A stretch of 64,000 nt of DNA, taken from contig JAABQK010000014.1 of NCBI GenBank assembly GCA_011391495.1, positions 1 to 64,000 on the forward strand, written 5' to 3'. A program made the translations under genes and the position numbers. The notes beneath the pieces were generated by a model. The model saw only the letters and a program-made list of their open reading frames with translations, had not been told where the DNA came from and did not search any database. Numbering within the stretch: position 1 is the stretch's first letter; the number at the start of each line of letters is the position of its first letter. This DNA is from Hydrogenophaga sp. (lineage in GTDB: Bacteria; Pseudomonadota; Gammaproteobacteria; Burkholderiales; Burkholderiaceae_C). Positions 1-7,627 of the stretch are shown piece by piece.

Positions 1-26
1 CAGTGCGCAGCACGGAGGGTAGTCCA

Positions 27-272
27 GTGAACACAGCGCCGGGACCTTTGAGCCTGCGTCCGGTGAACGATGGCGTGTTCGCCGTGCTGGACGCCGCCGG
101 CCAGCATGTGGGCAACCTCAAGCGCATCGGCGCGGTGTGGAAGTTCAAGGCGGTGGGCTATACGGCACAAGGCGAAGCCGTGCCCGGCGGCGGGCCGCTG
201 ACGGAGCGGCACAACACGGTGTTTGAACGACCGGATGCGGCCGAGGTGAGTGCTGGCTTGCTGGCGGGCTGA
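27..272 (+). CDS. Small hypothetical protein, 81 aa
   Basis: I do not recognise a function. The frame is open from the window edge, but the GTG at 27 is the best start because a GGAGG ribosome binding site lies at 14-18, eight bases upstream. The product is soluble-looking, with no signal peptide or membrane segment. It has a beta-rich core (DGVFAVLDAAGQHVGNLKRIG, then VWKFKAVGY) and a Pro/Gly-rich middle. The 21-base gap to the convergent glutaredoxin-like gene leaves little room for other features. It looks like one of the short conserved hypotheticals common in betaproteobacteria, but I cannot assign a family from sequence alone. Confidence 0.55.
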   Translation: MNTAPGPLSLRPVNDGVFAVLDAAGQHVGNLKRIGAVWKFKAVGYTAQGEAVPGGGPLTERHNTVFERPDAAEVSAGLLAG

Positions 273-293
273 GCCCGGCCGCCAGCCACACGC

Positions 294-686
294 TCAGGCT
301 GCAGCGAAGCGCCCGCGCAGGTAGGCCACGATCGCGGTCGAGTCGGTCAGCCACTGGCTCTGGCCGCTGGCGTCGGTGATCTTCAGGCAGGGCACCTTGG
401 TCGCCCCGCTGCCTTGCAGCAGTTCGGCGCGGTTGGCGGCGTTGTGCTGGGCGTCGCGCTGCTGAATGGGCAGCGAGAGGCGGCGCATTTCCTGCCGCAC
501 CTTGATGCAGAACGGGCAGGTGCTGAACTGGTACAGCGCGAGGTTCTGGCACTGCAGGTTGACGGTGGTCTGTGCAGCGGGTTCACGCACCACGCCGCGC
601 GGCCGGGTGAGGCGCTCTTTGAGCAGCATGAACGGGCCGAGCACGGTGCGCAGGGTTTTGAAGAAGGTGCGGATGACAGGTTGCAT
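294..686 (-). CDS. Glutaredoxin / GST-N-terminal-like thioredoxin-fold protein
   Basis: A 130-residue thioredoxin-fold protein with a dithiol CPFC motif at residues 57-60, a cis-Pro loop TKVPC at 96-100 and a C-terminal helix (STAIVAYLRGRF) as in glutaredoxins and GST N-terminal domains. Such proteins reduce disulfides or glutathione mixed disulfides. The first 45 residues form an extra N-terminal segment with a weakly hydrophobic stretch (VLGPFMLL), which could anchor the protein to the membrane. The ATG at 686 is chosen; a TTG six codons upstream is also in frame. The gene stands alone, convergent with the small gene ending at 272. Family is clear; the physiological substrate is not. Confidence 0.8.
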   Translation of the reverse strand: MQPVIRTFFKTLRTVLGPFMLLKERLTRPRGVVREPAAQTTVNLQCQNLALYQFSTCPFCIKVRQEMRRLSLPIQQRDAQHNAANRAELLQGSGATKVPCLKITDASGQSQWLTDSTAIVAYLRGRFAAA

Positions 687-773
687 GGTGGACTGTGAAA
701 ACAAAACGCCTGGCGGCGAAAGGGATCTGGCCGGGGTGGCCGGGATGACTGGGGAAAGAAAGGGCTGTGGGCC

Positions 774-1703
774 TCAGATGCGGGAGCCGTCTTCCAGAAA
801 ACGTTCTTCACGCTCCAGCGCGCCCTGTGGGTCGTAGTGCCTGCGGCGCAGCAGGAGGCCGCGCTCACCGTGCTCGTCTTCGCGCAGCAGCGCGCTGGCT
901 TCGTTGAAGTAGCGCTGCCAGCCCCACAGGCGTCCGTTGCGTTCGACGTTGACGGCCGATACCGTGCCGGTGTCCCAGAAGCTCTCGGTGGTGCGCAGTT
1001 CCATGCGGCCCTCGCGTCGGACCTGCTGGTGCAGCCTGGGCTGGCCGTTCAGGTACCACTGCCGGATGCGCTGCTCAAAGCCGTCGGCCCACCGGGTTTC
1101 CTGCGTGAGCTGGCCGCTGGCGGCCCATTCGCGGCCGACGCCTTCGCGGCCTGTGCCCGCGGCGGCCGGGTCGCGCTCCAGCAGGTCGGTTTCAGAGCGC
1201 AGCTGGCCCGCGGGGTGGTACACGCGCTTGATGCGGCGCACGGGCTCGCCGGGCGACTGGCGCAGTTCTTCGCTGCGCACCAGGGCGCCCTGCTCGTTGA
1301 GCACGGTCAGGCGTTGCAGCGCACCGGCCAGGTAGCTCACGCGGCCCGAAGCCTGGCCGGGCGCGCGGTAGAGCGTCACATCACTGGCCTGCCCCTGATG
1401 GCCGCACACGGACTGGTCCTGAGGCAGCAGCGAGACCGGGGCGCAGCGCAGCTCGCTCAGCGAGCCATCGGCCAGGGTGGCGATGCTGACCACCGCACGC
1501 CCGTTTCGCAGGATCTGCTCGCGCAGGCGCACCGTGCCTTCGTCGTCGGTGCAGCGCAGCAGGCCGCTCTGGCCGGCGGTGGTGAAATCGTTGGCTGGGT
1601 TGACGCTCGCGCCGTTGAGCTCGCAACGCGCCACGGCATGGGCCGGGCCCGCGAGCAGGCACAGCAGCGCCAGCAAAGCGGCGATGCGCAGATCAGGCCG
1701 CAT
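774..1703 (-). CDS. Secreted MORN-type repeat (YwqK-like) hypothetical protein
   Basis: A 309-residue exported protein. Residues 1-23 are a signal peptide (hydrophobic ALLALLCLLAG ending PAHA, then VARCE). The C-terminal half contains several degenerate MORN_2/YwqK-type repeats of the pattern 'W..G....E....G', for example REWAASGQLTQETRWADG and QWYLNGQPRLHQQVRREG, then a tryptophan-rich copy near WGWQRYFNE. YwqK-like repeats are annotated as antitoxin-like in some genomes, but that label says little here. Function is unknown; a periplasmic or outer-membrane location is inferred. The ATG at 1703 overlaps the end of the PIN gene by 11 bases, so it is probably the last gene of the lptA-rpoN operon. 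Confidence 0.7.
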   Translation of the reverse strand: MRPDLRIAALLALLCLLAGPAHAVARCELNGASVNPANDFTTAGQSGLLRCTDDEGTVRLREQILRNGRAVVSIATLADGSLSELRCAPVSLLPQDQSVCGHQGQASDVTLYRAPGQASGRVSYLAGALQRLTVLNEQGALVRSEELRQSPGEPVRRIKRVYHPAGQLRSETDLLERDPAAAGTGREGVGREWAASGQLTQETRWADGFEQRIRQWYLNGQPRLHQQVRREGRMELRTTESFWDTGTVSAVNVERNGRLWGWQRYFNEASALLREDEHGERGLLLRRRHYDPQGALEREERFLEDGSRI

Positions 1704-2184
1704 GAGCGGGCCCGGCCGCCGCGGCGGTGCAGGCCAGCGACCACTGGCGACACACGGCAACGCCCAGGTTGGCCAGCCGCCGCCGCATGCTCAGCACGTG
1801 CGCATCCTTGCTGACCAGCGCGGCGCGGTGCGCCACGGCGAGGTCGATGAACTTCTGGTCGTCCGCGTCCTTGCAGGTGAAGGGCGCCTTGGGCGCGTCG
1901 GGCACGATGCAGACACGCTGGTCGAACGCGTCGAGCACCTCGTCGGGCGCGATGGCGCGGGCCACCAGGCGCCTGACGATCTGCGGGTACGCCAGCACGC
2001 GCACCAGCTCCTCGCGCATGGCTTCGGTGGCCAGCCAGCCGTGCGAGACGCCATCGAGGGCCTCGCGCAGCGGCTCGGCCGCCGGGTCCTGGAACACGAA
2101 CAGGTCCAGCGCGATGTTGGTGTCGAGCACGAGCAGGGAACGCAGCGGCAAGGCGGCCTCCAGAGCGTCAGCGGGGGGTGACAT
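1693..2184 (-). CDS. PIN-domain RNase-like protein (toxin family, no antitoxin seen)
   Basis: A 163-residue PIN-domain protein of the 'putative toxin-antitoxin system toxin component' family. The acidic metal-binding residues are visible: D21 in LVLDTNIALDLF, E58/E59 in the ATEAMREEL helix, D109 in KDADDQKFIDLA, and D127 in SKDAHVL. PIN domains are Mg2+/Mn2+-dependent endoribonucleases. No small antitoxin gene lies beside it. Instead it overlaps the RNA methyltransferase by 17 bases upstream and the exported MORN-like gene by 11 bases downstream. That tight packing suggests a housekeeping RNA role rather than a mobile toxin, though this is inference. Confidence 0.85.
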   Translation of the reverse strand: MSPPADALEAALPLRSLLVLDTNIALDLFVFQDPAAEPLREALDGVSHGWLATEAMREELVRVLAYPQIVRRLVARAIAPDEVLDAFDQRVCIVPDAPKAPFTCKDADDQKFIDLAVAHRAALVSKDAHVLSMRRRLANLGVAVCRQWSLACTAAAAGPAHAA

Positions 2185-3517
2185 CCCGGTCCGGCTCGGT
2201 GCGCCGCGCCGTCAGGTCAAAACGGAACAGCCGGCATTCGATCGGGCCGTTCCACAGCGGCACTCGGCGCGACTCCTTGAAACGCATCTTGCCGGGCAGC
2301 TTGAGATCGGGCGTGAGCAGCCAGGCGCTCCAGCCGGCGTAGTGGCTTTTCCAGTGCGCGGCGAGCTGCTGGAAGAACTCGCTGCCGTCGCCGCCGTCGG
2401 CCATCTGCGCGCTCTCGCGGCCGAGGCCCGGCGCGGGGGGTGCGGCCTGGCCGGCGGTGAAGGTGCGCGGGGCACGCGGCGCCATGCGCTGGGCGCGTGC
2501 GCTCGCACGATCTTCCGAGCTTTGACCCGCCACACCGGCGGCCGCGATGCGCTCGCCATACGGCGGGTTGAGCAGCATCACCCCGGGCGTTTTCGTGGGG
2601 GGCAAACGCTGCAGCGCGTCGCCTCCGCGCAGCTCGATGGCGTGGGCCACGCCCGCGCGCTCGGCGTTGCGCTGCGCAAAGTCGACCATGCGGAACGCCA
2701 CGTCGCTGCCGAACACGATGGGGGCGTGGCCCTCGGGCCAGTCGCGCATGCCTTGCTCGGCTTCGTCCAGGATCGCGGTCCACACGTGCTGCTGGAACGG
2801 CAGCATTTTTTCAAACGCAAAACGGCGCAGGATGCCGGGCGGGATGCGCAGCGCGATCTGCGCGGCCTCGATCACCACCGTGCCGCTGCCGCAGCAGGGG
2901 TCGTACAGCGGGGTGACAGCGTCCAGCGACTCGGCCTCGCCGCCGTTCCAGCCGGTGGCGGCGATCATGGCCGCGGCCAGGGTTTCCTTCAGTGGCGCGT
3001 CGCCCTTGTCTTCGCGCCAGCCGCGCTTGAACAGCGGCTCACCCGAGGTGTCGATGTAGATCGTGAGCTCTTCCGTGGTCAGGTGCGCGTAGATGCGCAC
3101 GTCGGGCCAGGTGGTGTCCACGCTGGGGCGCTCGCCGCGCTTCTCACGGAAGCGGTCGCAGATCGCGTCCTTGATCTTGAGCGCCGCGAAGTTCAGGCTG
3201 GTGAGCGGGCTGTGCTGCGCGGTGATCTCGACCTTGATGGTCTGCGCCGGCGTGAACCAGATTTCCCAGGCGATCTCGCCCGCGGCGTTGTACAGGTCCT
3301 GCTCGCTGCGGTAGCTGCCGTGCCAGAGCTGCACCAGCACGCGCTGCGTCAGACGGCTGTGCAGGTTCAGGCGCATGGCGTCGCGCCACGAAGCCATCAC
3401 GCCCACACCGCCGCGCGCCTTGAAGGCCAGCGGCTCGCCGGTGATGCGCTGCACCTCGTCGGCCAGGTAGTCCTCCACGCCAGCGGCGCAGGGGAGGAAG
3501 AGTTTCAGTTGGTTCAA
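2168..3517 (-). CDS. THUMP-domain class I SAM-dependent RNA methyltransferase (RlmL/YpsC-like)
   Basis: A 449-residue enzyme of the RlmL N-terminal/YpsC family, which methylates guanine N2 in 23S rRNA or a related RNA. An N-terminal ferredoxin-like/THUMP region (about 1-160, with the IYIDTSGEPLFKRGWR segment) precedes a Rossmann methyltransferase domain. SAM motif I is DPCCGSGT (206-213) and the catalytic motif IV is NPPYG (317-321). After motif IV comes an unusual Ala/Arg-rich insertion of about 50 residues (VAGQSSEDRASARAQ onward). The start is a TTG at 3517: it overlaps the rpoN stop as TTGA, implying translational coupling, and homology begins there. The frame stays open upstream inside rpoN, but that extension is not convincing. 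Confidence 0.88.
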   Translation of the reverse strand: MNQLKLFLPCAAGVEDYLADEVQRITGEPLAFKARGGVGVMASWRDAMRLNLHSRLTQRVLVQLWHGSYRSEQDLYNAAGEIAWEIWFTPAQTIKVEITAQHSPLTSLNFAALKIKDAICDRFREKRGERPSVDTTWPDVRIYAHLTTEELTIYIDTSGEPLFKRGWREDKGDAPLKETLAAAMIAATGWNGGEAESLDAVTPLYDPCCGSGTVVIEAAQIALRIPPGILRRFAFEKMLPFQQHVWTAILDEAEQGMRDWPEGHAPIVFGSDVAFRMVDFAQRNAERAGVAHAIELRGGDALQRLPPTKTPGVMLLNPPYGERIAAAGVAGQSSEDRASARAQRMAPRAPRTFTAGQAAPPAPGLGRESAQMADGGDGSEFFQQLAAHWKSHYAGWSAWLLTPDLKLPGKMRFKESRRVPLWNGPIECRLFRFDLTARRTEPDRDVTPR

Positions 3518-5157
3518 AGTGCTTTTCTGAGGTTCGCGGGCGCGATGCGCAGCGCCTCGCGGTACTTGGCCACGGTGCGGCGCGCGCACTCGATGCCCTG
3601 CTCCTTGAGCAGGTCGGAGAGCTGGTTGTCGGACAGCGGCTTCTTCGGCTCTTCGGACGCGATGAACTGCTTGAGCAGGGCGCGCACCGCGGTGCTCGAC
3701 GCGTTGCCGCCGGTCTCGGTGCCGAGCGAGGAGCCGAAGAAGTACTTCAGTTCGTAGGTGCCGAAGGGCGTGGCCATGTACTTGGCGGTCGTCACGCGGC
3801 TGATGGTGGACTCGTGCAGGCCGAGCTCGTCGGCAATCTCGCGCAGCACCAGCGGGCGCATGGCGAGTTCGCCGTGCATGAAGAAGTTGCGCTGGCGCTC
3901 GACGATGGCACTGCTCACGCGCAGGATGGTGTCGAAGCGCTGCTGGATGTTCTTGATGAACCAGCGCGCTTCCTGCAGGCGCTGCTGCATGGCGGCGTGG
4001 CCGGCTTCGCCGCCGCTGTCGCGCCCGCCACGGTTGGCGCGCATGGCGTTGGCGTACACGTCGTGCACGCGCAGGCGCGGCATGACGTCGGGGTTGAGCT
4101 GCACCTTGAAGCCCCGGCCGGCCCGGGTGACGAGCACATCGGGCACCACCACGTTGCGCTCCACGTCGACAAAGCGGCGTCCTGGCTTGGGTTCGAGGCG
4201 GGCGATGAGGGCGAGCGCGGCGCGTGCAGTCTCGTCGTCGATGCCGCACAGGGCACACAGGCGCTTGACATCGCGCTTGGCGATCAGCTCCATCGGCTGG
4301 CTGCACATGGCCAGTGCGGCCCGCGCCTCGGGGCTGTTGCGCAGTTCCTGGATCTGCAGCCGCAGGCACTCGCCCAGATCGCGTGCGCCCACGCCGGCCG
4401 GCTCCATGTGCTGCAGCAGGTGCAGGGCCACCGACAGGCGCTGCTCCAGGGCTTCGCGCTCTTCGAGCTGTTCCATGGGGTCGACCGCAGCGCCGGCCGG
4501 GGCCGACAGGTTCATCCAGGCACCCGCCAGATCGGGCAGGCTGTCTTCGAGGTAGCCCTCGTCGTTCAGCGACTCGATCAGGAAATACAGGGCGGCGCGG
4601 TCTTCATCGCTCAGGCGCAGGCAGCGCGCCTGGTCGTGCAGATGGTCCTGCAGGCTGACGTGGGCGCGCGCCAGATCGGCGGCGCTGGCGGTTTCGTCAT
4701 CGCCCGCCGCACCGCTGTTGCGTGCCGGGGCATCGCCACCCCATTCGCTGTCGTCGGGCGCCATCTCCACGGTGCCGTCGCCTTCCCAGCTTTCTTCCAC
4801 CGGCGTGGCACCGTCCAGGCGGCCTTCCAGCTCGTCGCCGGGCGTGCTCTCGCTGGCCGGGGCGCGATCGGACGCCGGACCGTCGTATTCCGGCGTGGGC
4901 GCCATGGACTCGGCACCGGGCATGGCGGCCTCGGCGATCTGCTCACCCGCACTCACCGGCACATCGACCTGCTCCAGACCGAAGGCCTCGCGCTCGGCGA
5001 GCTCTTCGCTGCGCTCCAGAAACGGGTTTTCGTCCAGCATCTGCTCGACTTCCTGCGCCATCTCCAGTGTGGACAGCTGCAGCAGGCGGATCGATTGCTG
5101 CAGCTGGGGCGTGAGCGCCAGATGCTGCGAAACCCGCAGGGACAGGCCTTGTTTCAT
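3514..5157 (-). CDS. rpoN: RNA polymerase sigma-54 factor
   Basis: A 547-residue sigma-54. Region I is the Gln/Leu-rich N-terminus (LALTPQLQQSIRLLQLSTLEM), which contacts activators and the -12 element. Region II is a long acidic linker (about residues 55-175), longer than in enteric RpoN, which explains the length over the usual 480-500. Region III holds the core-binding domain, the HTH segment (ESTISRVTTAKYMATPFGTYELKYFF) and the RpoN box ARRTVAKYRE near residues 525-534, which reads the -24 element. The ATG at 5157 matches the conserved MKQGLSLR start. It lies downstream of lptB, as in many proteobacteria, but hpf/ptsN are not next to it here. Confidence 0.97.
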   Translation of the reverse strand: MKQGLSLRVSQHLALTPQLQQSIRLLQLSTLEMAQEVEQMLDENPFLERSEELAEREAFGLEQVDVPVSAGEQIAEAAMPGAESMAPTPEYDGPASDRAPASESTPGDELEGRLDGATPVEESWEGDGTVEMAPDDSEWGGDAPARNSGAAGDDETASAADLARAHVSLQDHLHDQARCLRLSDEDRAALYFLIESLNDEGYLEDSLPDLAGAWMNLSAPAGAAVDPMEQLEEREALEQRLSVALHLLQHMEPAGVGARDLGECLRLQIQELRNSPEARAALAMCSQPMELIAKRDVKRLCALCGIDDETARAALALIARLEPKPGRRFVDVERNVVVPDVLVTRAGRGFKVQLNPDVMPRLRVHDVYANAMRANRGGRDSGGEAGHAAMQQRLQEARWFIKNIQQRFDTILRVSSAIVERQRNFFMHGELAMRPLVLREIADELGLHESTISRVTTAKYMATPFGTYELKYFFGSSLGTETGGNASSTAVRALLKQFIASEEPKKPLSDNQLSDLLKEQGIECARRTVAKYREALRIAPANLRKAL

Positions 5158-5160
5158 GAA

Positions 5161-5236
5161 GCGCCTCCCCGCCGTGCTTCGCGCGCCCACCCTGAAGGGG
5201 GGCGCACCCTGAGGCCCGGCCAAGCCGGATTCCCGG
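5161..5236 (-). repeat. Boundary repeat copy 1 (upstream of rpoN)
   Basis: A GC-rich intergenic element between lptB and rpoN. It has the three modules seen elsewhere in the window: CCGCCGTGCTTCGCGCG, then a hairpin CCCTGAAGGGG, then GGCCCGGCCAAGCCGG. The first module starts a few bases from the rpoN ATG, so this copy lies at a 5' gene end rather than a 3' end. It could form hairpins in the lptB-rpoN intergenic mRNA. Confidence 0.65.
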
Positions 5237-5293
5237 CTGCCCTGGTTTGCGGCGCCTCACCCGGCCACCGTGGAAATGACAAGGTGCAGTCCA

Positions 5294-6097
5294 TCACATG
5301 CGGAAGTGTTCGCCCAGGTACACCCGGCGCACGTCGGCGTTTTCCACGATCTCGGCGGGCGTGCCGCTGGTGAGCACATGGCCCTCGTTGATGATGTAGG
5401 CGCGGTCGCAGATGCCGAGCGTCTCGCGCACGTTGTGGTCGGTGATCAGCACCCCGATGCCGCGCGACTTGAGGAAGCCGATGATGCGCTGGATCTCGAT
5501 CACCGCGATCGGATCGATGCCGGCAAAGGGTTCGTCGAGCAGGATGAAGCGCGGGTTGGTCGCCAGGGCGCGCGCGATCTCCACGCGGCGGCGCTCACCG
5601 CCCGACAACGCGGGCGCCGGGGAGTCCCGCAGGTGGTCCACGTGCAGGTCCTTGAGCAGCGTGTCCAGTCGGCTTTCGATGGCGCTGGACGAGAGGGGCT
5701 TGCCCGCCTCGTCGTGCTGCAGTTCCAGCACCGCGCGCACGTTCTGCGCCACCGTCAGCTTGCGAAAGATCGAGGCTTCCTGGGGCAGGTAGCCGAGACC
5801 GAGCCTGGCGCGGCGGTGGATCGGCAGGCTCTCGATGGGCTGGCCGTCCAGCAGGATCTGCCCCGCATCGGAGCGCAGCAGACCCACCAGCATGTAGAAG
5901 GACGTGGTCTTGCCGGCGCCATTGGGGCCAAGCAGTCCCACCACCTCGCCCTTGCTCACCGAAAGCGAGACGTCCCGGACCACCAGACGGCTGCCATAGG
6001 CTTTTTTCAGGCCCCTCGCCTCCAAGTGGCTGGAGGGATCGACGTCCAGGGGGCGGGTGTCGCTGGAGGCCGCCGCTGCCAGGGCGGGCGCCGTCAC
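5294..6097 (-). CDS. lptB: LPS export ABC transporter ATP-binding protein LptB
   Basis: A 267-residue ATPase of the LptB2FG complex, which drives lipopolysaccharide extraction from the inner membrane. Walker A is GPNGAGKT (57-64), the ABC signature LSGGE is at 164-168, Walker B ends in D188-E189 (FILLDEP), and the switch His is H221 (ITDHNVRE). The C-terminus GTPAEIVENADVRRVYLGEHFRM is typical of LptB. A 24-residue Ala-rich N-terminal extension precedes the usual start. The GTG start overlaps the lptA stop as GTGA, indicating translational coupling. The next gene is rpoN after a 136-base gap that contains a repeat. Confidence 0.96.
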   Translation of the reverse strand: MTAPALAAAASSDTRPLDVDPSSHLEARGLKKAYGSRLVVRDVSLSVSKGEVVGLLGPNGAGKTTSFYMLVGLLRSDAGQILLDGQPIESLPIHRRARLGLGYLPQEASIFRKLTVAQNVRAVLELQHDEAGKPLSSSAIESRLDTLLKDLHVDHLRDSPAPALSGGERRRVEIARALATNPRFILLDEPFAGIDPIAVIEIQRIIGFLKSRGIGVLITDHNVRETLGICDRAYIINEGHVLTSGTPAEIVENADVRRVYLGEHFRM

Positions 6098-6726
6098 GGA
6101 CGGCCCTCGCCGAGCTGGCCGCTCGGTTGCAGCGGAATCGGTGTGGCGGGCGGCGCGGCATCCCCGGCAGCGCCGTCCCGGGGTACCGGCGTGAGCATGG
6201 CTCGCACGCGCCCCGACGGGTTGGCCGCCGTGCGGTTGGCCACGCCGCCGTCCACCGTGAACATGTCGTTGACGTTGTTGTAGGTGATGACGGCGCCCTG
6301 GGTTTCGTCGTTCAGCTGCGTGCCCTTGTAGCGGCGCAGCACGGCAGCGCCCACGAAGCGCACCGTGTCGGCCTTGCTGTCGTATTCGATGCGCTGTGCC
6401 TGGCCTTCGATGAATTCGTCCACGGCCTCGCGCTTCTGGCGGAAAAAGCCCGGGCTGCCCGTGACGGTGCCGAACTGGTTGCCCTGGGGATCCTGCCGCA
6501 CCTCGACCTGGGCGCCGCGGATCACGATGCTGCCCTTGGTGATCACCACGTTGCCGGTGAACACGCTGGTCTGGCGCGCGTCGTCGTAGCGCAGGGCGTC
6601 CGCCTCGGCGTTCATCGGCTTGTCGCGGTCGGCCCGCTCGGCCTGGGCGAGACCCGCGCACAGCAGGCCCGCCACCAGCACGGCAGCGGGGAGGCGGAAG
6701 CGGGAAAACAGGGCAAATGTGGGCAT
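6094..6726 (-). CDS. lptA: Lipopolysaccharide transport periplasmic protein LptA
   Basis: LptA bridges the periplasm and passes LPS from LptC to LptD. The sequence shows a signal peptide (RLPAAVLVAGLLCAGLAQA) and an OstA/LptA beta-jellyroll core: KPMNAEADALRYDDARQTSVFTG, VVITKGSIVIRGAQVEV, and YDSKADTVRFVG. The Pro-rich tail is longer than in enterics. An ATG at 6756 would give 220 residues, but it sits inside a TACAAT -10-like hexamer, so I prefer the ATG at 6726 (210 residues). Neither start has a clear ribosome binding site. LptC, normally encoded just upstream, is not in this window; a dsbA-type gene is there instead. Confidence 0.92.
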   Translation of the reverse strand: MPTFALFSRFRLPAAVLVAGLLCAGLAQAERADRDKPMNAEADALRYDDARQTSVFTGNVVITKGSIVIRGAQVEVRQDPQGNQFGTVTGSPGFFRQKREAVDEFIEGQAQRIEYDSKADTVRFVGAAVLRRYKGTQLNDETQGAVITYNNVNDMFTVDGGVANRTAANPSGRVRAMLTPVPRDGAAGDAAPPATPIPLQPSGQLGEGRP

Positions 6727-6755
6727 GAGGCGTTGGGGCACGAAACTTGCATTCA

Positions 6756-6761
6756 TTGTAG
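6756..6761 (-). promoter_or_regulatory. Candidate -10 element for the lptA-lptB-rpoN operon
   Basis: On the minus strand the sequence reads GCTACAATGA, a strong -10 hexamer (TACAAT) of the type also found before bamE. Transcription would start about 7 bases on, between the two possible lptA start codons, which favours the downstream ATG at 6726. No good -35 is visible 17 bases upstream. Confidence 0.4.
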
Positions 6762-6842
6762 CGGCGCAAGACCGGATTTCGCGCTGGAGCGAAAGACTTT
6801 CACCACGCCGGCGGGCACCCCGGGGCCGATCGCCGAAAGCAC

Positions 6843-6865
6843 AAGGCCCGCGCGCAGCGGGCCTT
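6843..6865 (-). terminator. Hairpin terminator downstream of dsbA-like gene
   Basis: A perfect 9-bp stem AAGGCCCGC / GCGGGCCTT with a 5-base loop lies 26 bases after the dsbA-like stop codon. On the minus strand it is followed by TGTGCTTTCGG, a weak U tract. It plausibly separates the argS-SPOR-dsbA unit from lptA. Confidence 0.55.
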
Positions 6866-6890
6866 GACGGGATGCGGAGCAGCGTCCGGA

Positions 6891-7544
6891 TCAGGACTTG
6901 CGGAGATCGGCAATCAGCGCATCGGCCACCACCAGCGTGCGCGGCCCCTGACCGGTCACGTAATAGCGGCCCGCCACGCCCAGCGAGGGTGTGCCCTCCA
7001 CCTGGTAGGCGTCCTGCAGCTGCGCGGCGCGCTTGGCCTTGCCGGCCACGGCAAAGGAGTTGTAGAACCCGGTGAACTTTTCGCGATCGACTCCCTGGGA
7101 CGCCACCCAGGCAATGATGGCCTCGGGCGTGTTCAGGCGCTGCTTGTCGACGTGGATGGCGCGGAACGCCTTTTCGTGCAGCGCGTCGACCTGACCCATC
7201 GCTTCGAGGGCGTAGTACAGGCGCTGCAGCGGCACGAAGGCGTCGTTGAACGCCACGGGCGTGCGACGAACCACCACATGGTCGGGCTTTTTCTTGATCC
7301 AGGCTGCAAAGGCCGGCTCGAAGTTGTAACAGTGGATGCAGGTGTAAGCAAAGAACTCCACCACCTCGATCTGGCCGGCCGGGCTGTCCACCGGAGCCGG
7401 TCGCCCCAGCCGGACAAAGTCCGTACCCTCCTTGAGGCCCGCCATCTGGGCATGGGCTGGAGCGAGGCTCAGGGCCGCCGTGGCGCCCAGTGCAGAAGTG
7501 GCACCGACGGCCAGCAGGGAACGGGAAAAATCGCGGCGTTGCAT
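6891..7544 (-). CDS. Thiol:disulfide interchange protein DsbA/DsbL-type
   Basis: A 217-residue periplasmic oxidase that introduces disulfides into exported proteins. The active site is CIHC (69-72), where classical DsbA has CPHC, followed by a helical insertion and the cis-Pro loop VEGTPSLGV. The export signal (MQRRDFSRSLLAVGATSALG to APAHA) has a twin-arginine RRDF motif, so Tat export is possible although DsbA normally uses Sec/SRP. The ATG at 7544 has a good AAGGAG site eight bases upstream. It follows the SPOR gene by 83 bases and probably shares the argS-SPOR transcript. DsbB is not in the window. Confidence 0.9.
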   Translation of the reverse strand: MQRRDFSRSLLAVGATSALGATAALSLAPAHAQMAGLKEGTDFVRLGRPAPVDSPAGQIEVVEFFAYTCIHCYNFEPAFAAWIKKKPDHVVVRRTPVAFNDAFVPLQRLYYALEAMGQVDALHEKAFRAIHVDKQRLNTPEAIIAWVASQGVDREKFTGFYNSFAVAGKAKRAAQLQDAYQVEGTPSLGVAGRYYVTGQGPRTLVVADALIADLRKS

Positions 7545-7627
7545 GGATTCAGACTCCTTGTTGTGGTGGTTTTTTGGCCGCCCGGGCGGGGGAAAGTTCC
7601 CGCCGGTCACAACCGGGACGGCCACGT

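Noticed and set aside
1693-2184. A complete toxin-antitoxin pair around the PIN gene
   Set aside because: No short antitoxin-like frame with a ribosome binding site adjoins it; the neighbours are an RNA methyltransferase and a secreted protein.
2168-4369. N-terminal extension of the RNA methyltransferase into rpoN
   Set aside because: The extra 284 codons are the rpoN gene read in another frame; homology starts at the TTG at 3517.
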